In this document: piece by piece, positions 55,437 to 64,000 of the stretch
Layout of the letters: each line of letters opens with the position of its first letter
Position numbering within the stretch: the first letter of the stretch is position 1
NCBI RefSeq assembly: GCF_004664715.2
Contig: NC_051072.1
Span: 31,517,994 to 31,581,993, forward strand
Length of the DNA stretch: 64,000 nt
Direction: 5' to 3'
Source of the DNA: Peromyscus leucopus
Taxonomy: Eukaryota; Chordata; Mammalia; Rodentia; Cricetidae
Notes under the pieces: generated by a model
Told to the model about the DNA's origin: nothing
The model's input: only the letters and a program-made list of their open reading frames with translations
Database searches by the model: none
Program-made: the position numbers and the translations under genes

Positions 55437-56529
55437 AATATATAAATAGATATAGATATGACCATTGATAATTTACACATCTTACCTCAAAAATAAATAA
55501 AATGAACAATCAAGTCTGTAGAAAACTAATATAGTATCTAGCTTGACAAAATCTTAAGACTGGCAATGGATTCCCATAAGAATTGGTGAATAGACCCTAG
55601 CAACTGTTCTTTGGATCTCTCTGCCTGTCTACTAGCGGATGGCTCTTGCCATTCATCACACACATTGGTCTTTTCCCACAGATGACCCCACGCATCTGAC
55701 ACTTACAATGTAGAAAAAAACAAGAGTCAACTTATTCTTACTCATTTCATAAGGAGGTTAAAATATCAGCTTGACAAGTTTTATTAGCCTTCAGTGAACA
55801 AATCTTTGCCTTCCTTTTGCCCTGATTCTTCATCATCCACTACAGCAGGTTTTCAATGTCCTGGACATAATTTTCATTTCCTTCTGCCTTTTACTTCTGA
55901 CCTTTACCAAAACTGTCTCTCCATATAGAACTATTTCTTCATCAAAAGCACCTGAACAAAATGTACTGTGAACAAAACAAAATTGCCACCGTTACTACAA
56001 ATTTCAGGTAAACTTTAAGTTCTTAAAATAATTATTTTTAATTCCTTTAGAATGAAATGTGTGATTAAAATTCCAAAAATGAAGCTTAATCTTTGTAAAA
56101 AGTGACAACACTCACAAAAGCCCATAGAGATTATTAAAATAATGAAAATTTCTCTCAAACATACTTCTAACTTACTACAGAAGTTTTTACACAAAGTTTG
56201 CACTAATTGCCTGCATTTATGGGAAGCCAAAAACCATGTCATAGATAATTTATGGATGCTTAAATAGACTGACACTTTTTGTTGTTCAGAACTGAAAATA
56301 TGCTATTAGAAGCTTTTCTCTGTGATTTCACAGTTGAGATACTTTTAAAATCTCATTATGATAAGTGACCAGCTTTTTACAGACCCTTATTTATAAGGTC
56401 AATGTATTCTAAAAACCCTTGATTAATAGATAGCAACAATTACATTTTCTGTCCCAATATTTATTTAAAGAAATATACAAAACAAAATACCCTCAATCTG
56501 GCAACCATTTCTGGAAGGTACAGAGAATT
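55437..56529. other. No supported feature
   Basis: AT-rich, unique-looking, without recognised repeats. Confidence 0.45.
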
Positions 56530-56690
56530 ATTGTAGTTTGAATTTAAAATGTCTTATGTAGGCACATGAATTGTACCTACATGGTACCCAGCTGGTAACG
56601 CCATTTAAGGAAGTTGAATAAATGTTAGGAGCGGTCATACCTGAAGGAAATTGATCACTGCAGATGGGACCTTGGATGACATACTTGCCT
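56530..56690 (+). mobile_element. MaLR-like LTR fragment
   Basis: TTGTAGTTTGAATTTAAAATG, TGGTACCCAGCTGGTAACGCC and GGAAGTTGAATAAATGTTAGG resemble the 5' part of an ORR1/MT-type MaLR LTR. It is short and diverged. Confidence 0.4.
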
Positions 56691-57387
56691 GAATCATTCC
56701 TGAATTTAAAAGTAAATGACTAAATATTGCAAGACAGTACACCATTCCGATCACGGTATGGTTATTGCTGGCTGCTTTAGCTAGATTTACAGGGAGAACT
56801 TGGAACAAAAAAGAATACTGTAAAAATTTGAAAAATGTCCCATTGAGACAGAAAAGGAGTAACAGTGAAGGCATGAGAGTGAAGCCAACACTAAAATAGA
56901 GACTCTAGAATGCTTCATATGCCAGGAATATGGGATGTATGCTTAGGAAAACCCAAGATAATAGATACACCCAGCCAAAGAGACAAGCTAGATGGGCTGC
57001 AAATGGCCAGGCCACAGTGGTAGCTGTTCAAGCCTGTTAGAGTTCACATCAGAGTACTTCACACCCAGATGTCGGCCATAGAGGGACAGGATTCAGCATT
57101 TGCAATGTTGGGTTTTAGTCTTGCTTCGGTGCCATCCTTCCTTATGGTTCCCACAGTCTTCCCTTTGGTTGTGGAAGCATCATTCAATGTGTGTCCTTGT
57201 ATCCTAGAAATGTGTCCTGTGCTTTTAATTTACAAAACTTCACATTACTGGCCTGAAGTCTCAAAGGAGACTTTGAATGTGGACTTTCAGATAATCTTGG
57301 AACTGTCAATACTATGGGGACCCTTGGAGATGGCTTAAATGCGTTTTACATTGTGAGGTGGCTATGAACCCCGGAGGGCCAGAGGTG

Positions 57388-57755
57388 GGATGTTATAGCT
57401 TGAATAGGAGATGTTCCACCCAAGCTGGTTTGTTGTGTGTTTGGCCCCAGATGGTGGTCCTAGTTTGGAAAATTAAGGAAACTGTAGAATCGGGTCTAGC
57501 TGGAGGAAGTAGGTCACTAGAAAAGATCTTGAGGGTGTCTTGATCCTGATGCCTTGGTCATACCCATCATCCCCTTTTGTGCACTCTGAATTGAGAACTT
57601 CTTTTGCCACTTGTTCCTGCCACCATGATGTCCTGCTCAAGATCATGGAACTAAGTTGATATGTGCTAGAGACTCTGAGACAAAATACACTTCTCCTTTG
57701 TAAGCTCTTCTCTCAGATGTTTTGATCAGTGATATAAAAGTCACAATCCAAAAAC
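57388..57755 (+). mobile_element. ORR1/MTD-like MaLR LTR, + strand
   Basis: GATGTTATAGCTTGAATAGG opens the element, the typical 'TGTTATRGCTTGAATAGG' start. Then come GGAGGAAGTAGGTCACTAG, CCTGCCACCATGATGTCCTG, and a degraded AATAAACC-type signal region near 57680. These are the ordered landmarks of rodent MaLR LTRs. Confidence 0.65.
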
Positions 57756-58261
57756 AGGCGTATTCTAACCATGCTGTATCTTGGGTTTTTTTTTTAAATC
57801 CTTTTGCTAAATCAAAAATCTGTACTCTATGGACCACCTTATTAGAAAATGGCATTCTAAAACAGTGATATATATAACTACCTAGTCTCTTCTTATCAAA
57901 AGCAATATCTTCTAGCATGATAAGCACAATACTCTTGCATGTCAGTAGTAACATACAACAAGATTACCTCTCATCCAGGCCCATTAACCATATCTGCACA
58001 GTCCACTTTTTAAAATACACAAAAAAATGAACAAAATTATCACCAACAAAGTATCCATTGCACAAAGTTATGTTGTTTCTATACTAAGTGTAGTAACATA
58101 ATTCAATAGATAATTAGAAACAGTAAGCCATTCACCATGGTACAGATTTAGTACCAACTGCTTAGGAAATTAAGTCAGGGGGGTGAGTAGTTGGGAACTA
58201 TACTGTGCTGCATATTGAGAGGCTGTCCCCAGAATGAAAGAAAACAAAATATTAAAGAAGA
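57756..58261. other. No supported feature
   Basis: AT-rich, unique-looking sequence. Confidence 0.45.
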
Positions 58262-58346
58262 GAGAAAAGGAGAGGAAAGGAGAGGAGAACAGAGGAGAGG
58301 AGGGGAGGGGAGGGGAGGGAGGGGAGGGGAGGGGAGGGGAGGGGAG
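58262..58346 (+). repeat. (GGGGA)n purine repeat
   Basis: GAGGA and GGGGA pentamers with one GGGA slip, free of pyrimidines over more than 30 bases. Runs of four G every five bases are strong G-quadruplex candidates by rule (inference). Confidence 0.95.
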
Positions 58347-59528
58347 AAAAGAGATGTTTTGCAAATGTCAACTTCCTAAAGCATGTCCGCTGTAGACTAC
58401 AGGTTAGTAACCAACAAAGAGTGAAGCACAGCCATCCTTGGCAGAGGCACAACTCACCCACAAGGGCAACGCACAGGACAGAAATTCCTCTGGAAAGGCA
58501 TTTGCTAATGGAATAGAACGAGCCTGAGAAACTGCTAGGAAGACATGAATATGTTTAAAGGACACCAATATAAAACAAGCAAAACTCCATGAAGAGGCTA
58601 ATTGAAGCATAAAACAAAGACTCCTGACAGCGCAGAGCTGAGCAATCGCAGCATCAGGAGAAGATGAATCTGTCCTGGAGCTGCCACAAAGTAATTGTCT
58701 TTGTGTCCTCTCCTGACCTGTCCTGGCCCTCTCCCTTCCTTCTCTGTCTCCTCTCTCCTCCTTTCTTTTTCCTTTACACCCCTTTCCCCCCTCCATTCCT
58801 CTCTTCCTCTTTGCACTTCTTTAGGAGACAGAAACAAAAGTTTAAGAAAAAAGAGTTTCCATGTGGCTAACATTCATCTTTATGCAAATAAAAGTATTCT
58901 CACCCATTCAGAAAATTACAAGTGCTGTCTACATAAACAATGTAATATGAAGCCTATTAAAATTATAGTTACAAAAATCATATATTCAATTTTTAGATTT
59001 TATTTTTCTTTGTTTAAATATTTTATGACCTGTTGGAATACATTTGTGAAACATATAATTTTTTAATATGTTTAATAAATAAATAATTTTTCCTAGATTT
59101 TCTTCTGCAGTCATGTTTTGTTTAGCCGTGTTTAAGCTATTCCGTTTGTTGGTGATGTTCCTTTACACTGTGATTTGTTTCCGATTCTCATTTGTTTTCA
59201 AGATGTGAACATATTAGCTCAGAGAAAGCCGAGCGTCTGTGAGACAGGACAAGCGTTCAGCCCTCAAGAGAAGCCAAGGAAAAAGGTCACAATATCAGCC
59301 AGGTAGAGGATCTGACAACCGGGTCTGTGTGCCACCTTGGAAGTAGAATATCCCACTAGCTCCTGTGTGGGAAGCACGAAGATGCCGTGGAGAGAGTTTA
59401 AAGCTCTCAAGCACAGGCAGACAGAACTGTTTCATCCATGAAGACTCCTCCGTGTCAGTGGTACATGAATAAAAGCCCACTAGACTCAAAATAGCGTTAA
59501 AGAGAAAAATAAAATTATTTTGTACTTC
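58347..59528. other. No gene; pyrimidine-rich patch
   Basis: 58700-58830 is CT-rich on the + strand without a clear repeat unit. The rest is unremarkable. Confidence 0.45.
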
Positions 59529-59713
59529 TTTTTTTTTTTTTTTTAAGATTTATTTATTTATTATGTATACAGTGTTCTGCCTGCATGTATGTCTGCATGC
59601 CAGAAGAGGGCACTAGACTTCATTACAGATGGTTGTGAGCCACCATGTGGTTGCTGGGAATTGAACTCAGGACCTCTGGAAGAGCAGCCAGTGCTCCCAA
59701 CCACTGAGCCATC
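59529..59713 (-). repeat. B2 SINE, minus strand, head slightly truncated
   Basis: The minus strand reads GATGGCTCAGTGGTTGGGAG, CTGGCTGCTCTTCCAGAGG, CCACATGGTGGCTCACAACC and ends in an AATAAATAAATC tail plus poly(A). The first bases of the B2 consensus (GGGCTGGAGA) are missing. Confidence 0.88.
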
Positions 59714-61224
59714 TTTTACAATCTAACTTTTGTAGACTGAGATTTGAATCCAGCTAATAGTCTTAGTATTTATTACCTGAAAACACTTTGAGGCTTAACA
59801 GAGACGTTAAAATGCATGGCCTCTCGCTGCTTGCCTTCAACTCCCAGGTTTGCTACTTATTAGCTGAATGACTCACTGAGCTGCCCTGCGCCTTGCTTTC
59901 CTAATGGTACGAAAACAGTATCTACCTTGGAAGGTTGCTATGGGGATTAAACAAGTCAGTATACATTCTATTTAAGTAGCTAAGAAATACAACAAGAAAC
60001 AAAATACAAAAATGTGTGACATCACAAAAGAAAGAAAAATGAACCTCTGTGCTTGAGGGTAAAACAAAAGCTAAACACGGCATTGTGGGTAACGGAAGTA
60101 GTACGGGACACCTGCCCAGCCCCTTGTCCACACGGACCACGTCTCCCCTCAAAGCATCGTCCTCTAGAGCAGTTATACTTTTGTCAGCTTGCATCACTTA
60201 AGATGAATGCGGGACTCGGTTTCAGCAGAAATAACTAACAAAAACATTCCTTTGTAGTTAGTATCTATCTTTTAGAATAACATACATAAACAGAAATTTG
60301 AGAAAATTCTGGTACAGGAAAGGAAAATGCTCTTTAACTTTTAAAACTGTGAACCTTTTGTCTGTGTTGCAACCATGGAGCATACAACATCATTTCTGCC
60401 TGTGTTGGGCTGCCTACGAGACAGTCACCCTCTGGGTTCGATCACCAAGTGACAGTCTCGTCTTAATCTTGTGCATCCTGTGTTTGCGGTGCCCTCACGA
60501 GCGCATTTCTCATGTCTTTGTTCTCGGGTGACACAATACCACACACATATATACATAAAATACTATAAATATTTACTATTCTCTTTCAGCTTTTGATAGT
60601 TTAAAAAGTCATTTATACATATGCATAATTTTTGCCTCATTTTTAAAGTTCTACAGCATGAATTTTTATCTCACTATAAATGTCAAGTTCCTATTCCAAT
60701 TCCCACTTCACAGCCAGTAGAGAAGTAGTTCTTACCTAGAAATGTATTTTAATTGCCGTCCCAACCCCTTGAATAGTATTCTGCATTTTTCCTTATTTCA
60801 ATACATCAGGATATGTATTTTTAAAGTTGCAAAAAAAGACTGGGTTGGCACTAATATAGTGCAAGTGTGACCTCCGCTGGCCATTTACAGAATTACACCA
60901 TTATTACCACTTTAAAATTATTTTAAATTTAGTTTATGAAAAAAGAATGTTTATTACTGAAATAATAAATCAGTTATCTTTCAAATAATCATTTTTGTTT
61001 CTAGTTTTGAATAACATTTATCACTTTATGTCTGTGACTATTAAAATGAAATTATTCTGCTCTCTAAAGCAAAGTTTTAAGACAGATTTAGAATCAATAT
61101 TTTTAACTCTATTTCAATTATTATGTTATAATATTTTAAATGTTGGTAACATGTAAGTGTTCTTACTGTTTTTCTTATAAACTAATATAACTTTACCAAA
61201 TAGATGCTTTGTTATGTTTATATG

Positions 61225-61227
<3 letters not shown>
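59714..61227. other. No supported feature
   Basis: Unique-looking, AT-rich, no recognised repeats or coding frames. Confidence 0.45.

Positions 61228-61296
<69 letters not shown>
61228..61296 (+). repeat. (TA)n(GA)n compound microsatellite
   Basis: About 19 TA units pass directly into about 15 GA units, followed by CATATGATATGG. Confidence 0.97.
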
Positions 61297-61299
<3 letters not shown>

Positions 61300-61301
<2 letters not shown>

Positions 61302-62170
61302 GATATGGTACTTTGATATGCACAACACAAAATAAACTAACTACTACAACAAAACTAATTAACATATCTCCACAGATACTGTCCTGGTTATTTTAATTGT
61401 CAGCTAGACACAAACCTAGAATTATCTGGGAAGAGACTCTCAGTTGAGGAATTGTCTAGATCAGATTAGCATATAAGCATGTCCTTAATGGATTCTTTTG
61501 ATTGTTAATTGGTGTGGGGAGCCCAGCCACCATTCACTAAGCAAAGTGTTCCTGAACTATATAAGAAAGCTAGTTGTGCATAAGCCTGCCTGCCGGCCAG
61601 CAAGCAACATCCTCTGTGGTTCTTGCCACACTTCCTTGGCTGTGGCTCATTGGTCAGAGAGAATGCTCCATGGCCAGAGAGACATATTTCCTTAGCAAAT
61701 TTAAAGAACACAGCCCAATGCTGTTAAGGTCTTATACTGAACATCAGATTCTCTGGTTCTTTCTCATCAGTCATCATTGAAATTGTGGGCACTGCAGCAA
61801 CATAGCCTCATTTCTCTCAGTCCTCTGCCCTCTGAAAACCATTTTACCCCCTGCATACAGTAACTTGGCATTTTAGATTCCATGTGTCAGTGAGAGCATC
61901 AATATTTTCTATCTCCAGTTTATATCATATGACATAGTATCTTCCGGTTTTATCCACGTTGTTGCTGATGATATAATTCCTTTCCTTTCCATTATGAGTA
62001 GCAGTCATGTACATATCAATGCATAATTTCTTCTCATTGTTCATCTGTTCACAGAAACATAGTTTGTTTTGCTGTCTTGGCTGTGGTGAATAATGTTAAT
62101 TTAAGATGGACACAGGAGAACAAGTACCCTTTTGAGATACTTACTCATCAAATTGAATGTTTTAACATCA
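61300..62170 (-). mobile_element. Ancient L1 (L1M-like) 3' portion, minus strand, interrupted
   Basis: ATGGTACTTTGATATGCACA and ATTAACATATCTCCACAGAT are reversed L1M 3' UTR landmarks. 61900-62150 (TTCTTCTCATTGTTCATCTG, CTTGGCTGTGGTGAATAATG, TTTTGAGATACTTACTCATC) is the reversed ORF2 C-terminal/3' region. A rodent LTR-like repeat splits it at 61378. Confidence 0.55.
61378..61640 (+). mobile_element. LTR-like rodent repeat (ERVL-type layout), + strand, 3'-truncated
   Basis: CTGTCCTGGTTATTTTAATTG, AGAATTATCTGGGAAGAGAC, GTCCTTAATGGATTC and ACTATATAAGAAAGCTAG match the order seen in the copy at 30826. The 3' third is not recognisable. Confidence 0.6.
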
Positions 62171-62544
62171 TTAAATAAACATTGAGTAAATCGTGTCCCA
62201 TCCCATACTTATAAGTAATAACCACATTTGGAATATTTCCTATCAATTTCTCTGTTATGTTCATCTTGCTACCTTATAATCATAATGACCATATGTCAGT
62301 ACCTTTTACCTTTCACTCATCATTATCTACTTAGGATAATTCCTGCCATGTAACTTATTTTTTTGTTTCTCATGGATACTTAGAGTATGCATTAATTTGA
62401 TTAACATCCTCTTCTTGTTGATATGCTCACTGTTTCCAATACCACTCGACTAAAAATCACACTGAAACTAATATTTCATTATAAAAATGTCCAGTAAAAC
62501 AATAGCTTTTTAGGTAGTAGCGACTAAGAAAATACCTAAAATAA
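62171..62544. other. No supported feature
   Basis: Possibly more of the ancient L1, but similarity is too weak to call. Confidence 0.35.
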
Positions 62545-62720
62545 ATTGGGCATAGCAATGCACACCTTTAATCCCAACACTCTAGAGGCATAACAAGGCA
62601 TCTTTCTGTGAGTTTGAGACCAGCCTGCCTGGTCTACACAGTGAGCTCCAGGGCATAGAGAGTTTCAGGACAGGCAGAGCTACATAGAGAGATCCAATTT
62701 AAAATAAAAATAAAAGAAAG
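62545..62720 (+). repeat. B1 SINE, + strand, diverged
   Basis: TTGGGCATAGCAATGCACAC, CTTTAATCCCAACACTCTAG, GTTTGAGACCAGCCTGCCTGG and AGCTACATAGAGAGATCC follow B1 order, with a small internal duplication (GCCTGCCTGGTC). Confidence 0.8.
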
Positions 62721-62997
62721 AAAAACGAAGAGAAAAAAACATCCAAACAGTATTCTTTGAACACTTAAAGGTCCAAATATTAACTATCCTCAAATTCTCA
62801 AGCAGAACTGTGTGAGATACGGATTTATGCTGTGATTCCAAATGTTTTCAGTGGATTACTCAACGTGAAATGCTGGCTTAGACATAAGAAGGAATGAGAT
62901 ACACTGGAAAATGCTGTTTGGCTTTGGAGATGAGATGTGTACATCAGCATTATCAGTCAAAACAGAAATGAATTTTGCAATATTAAAGGTTAAAGGG

Positions 62998-63200
62998 CTG
63001 GAGAGATATCTCAGTGGTTAAGAGCACTGGCTGCTCTTCCAGAGGTCCTGAGTTCAATTCCCAGCACCCACATGGTGGCTCACAACTGCCTGTAACTCCA
63101 GTTTCAGTGGATCCAACGTGCTTACACAGACATAGGTGCAAGCAAAACACCAATGCACATAAAATAAATACAAACCTTAAAATAATAATAATAATAAAAA
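62998..63200 (+). repeat. B2-group SINE, + strand
   Basis: The head GGGCTGGAGAGATATCTCAG and GGTTAAGAGCACTGGCTGC, B box GGTCCTGAGTTCAATTCCC, then a body ending GATCCAACGTGCTTACACAG and an (AAT)n tail. The 3' body differs from the B2 at 25692 and matches the one at 63380, so these two are one subfamily. Confidence 0.85.
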
Positions 63201-63367
63201 TTAAAGAAAGAGTTGACTTTCATAAAGAATATCCAAGTAAGAATTGATTAATAAACAAGTGAAAATGCAAGAATATGAATTCCATTTCTTTCATTAATTC
63301 CATTCTGATACATTAATAAAATTATTTTAGTGTCAGACTTGCTTCATGGTCAGATCATCAGTATAAG

Positions 63368-63577
63368 AAGTATATACACAGGGTTGGAGAGATGACTCAG
63401 TGGTTAAGAGCACTGGCTGCTCTTCCCAGAGGGCCTGCGTTCGATTCCCAACACCCAGATAGCAGCTCCAGTTCCAGAGGATCCAACACGCTTACACAGA
63501 CAGACATACATGCTGATCAAACACCAATGCATGTAAAATAAAAATAAATAAATCATTAGAAAAGAGAAGTATACACA
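63368..63577 (+). repeat. B2-group SINE, + strand, with imperfect TSD
   Basis: The body starts GGGTTGGAGAGATGACTCAG and ends with AAATAAAAATAAATAAATC. The shared 3' module (GGATCCAACACGCTTACACA) ties it to the copy at 62998. Flanks AGAAGTATATACACA (63367 on) and AGAAGTATACACA (63565 on) are an imperfect TSD. Confidence 0.85.
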
Positions 63578-64000
63578 TTGGTATTGCTGTATATTGATGT
63601 GGCATTTTCTGAGATTTACTTTATAAACCCCAAGTAGCCTAAGAAAATGAAACACAGTGTAAGGGAAAAAATACTAATAAGACTGGCTTTACCTCTTCAT
63701 TTCTTCTTTTAAAAGATGCATTAGAAAGAAAATAACAATTCTCTAACATGTAAAAACCCGCATGACATAACCAACTCACAATGGGAATATTTTGTTTTGT
63801 TGTTTTGGTTGTTGAAACGATTTCATTTGTAAAGGCTATCCTGGAACTTAATACATAGCAGTTACCAACGGAGTCACATTCTCAGCCCCTAGGTGACAGT
63901 GTTTTTAATGCTGCACCAGCACTCAGATACAGGTCATGTTCTTTCCCTGTTGGACATAAACAAGCTCACAGAACACCAACATCTACAACTGGTGTGGTGT

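Overview
This is a window of mammalian, specifically muroid rodent, nuclear DNA. It is AT-rich and intron- or desert-like, and I find no functional protein-coding gene in it. The host is most likely a cricetid (deer mouse, vole or hamster type). The young B1 SINEs carry the 3' half 'GTGAGTTCCAGGAAAGG / CGCAAAGCTACACAGAG', which I associate with cricetids, and B2, B3, B4 and ID SINEs, rodent L1 and rodent solo LTRs are all present. The species assignment is inference.

Layout. 0-6 kb: the 3' end of an endogenous retrovirus (internal tail, polypurine tract, LTR), a 400-bp GGTT tract and two solo LTRs of related type on opposite strands. 6-19 kb: mostly unique DNA with a 13-bp minisatellite beside a long CT tract, a truncated LTR and a cluster of B2/B3 SINEs. 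19.5-27.5 kb: a minus-strand rodent L1 tail, an ancient L1 that has been inverted with an inverted duplication at its breakpoint, several elements nested in that L1, and a recent 5'-truncated L1 with a perfect 14-bp target-site duplication (TSD). 27.5-32 kb: mostly unique, with one unidentified 89-codon ORF. 32.3-45.1 kb: three L1 elements nested one inside the next, all on the + strand, and further interrupted by B1, ID-B1, a short inverted L1 tail and a solo LTR. 45.1-47.3 kb: an unclassified rodent repeat split by a processed Ppia (cyclophilin A) pseudogene, then an L1 3' UTR piece. 47.3-64 kb: mostly unique DNA with scattered SINEs, MaLR/ERVL-type LTR fragments, microsatellites and an ancient minus-strand L1.

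Nothing here forms a pathway. The legible content is a history of retrotransposition. The youngest L1 (37198-42177) keeps its endonuclease residues and FADD motif but has one nonsense codon and several frameshifts. The most interesting structures are the ID-B1 composite moved as one unit (36243-36582), the inversion with inverted duplication (21370-22675), the three-deep L1 nest, and the self-cancelling deletions that scramble the C-terminal cysteine motif of the young L1 ORF2.
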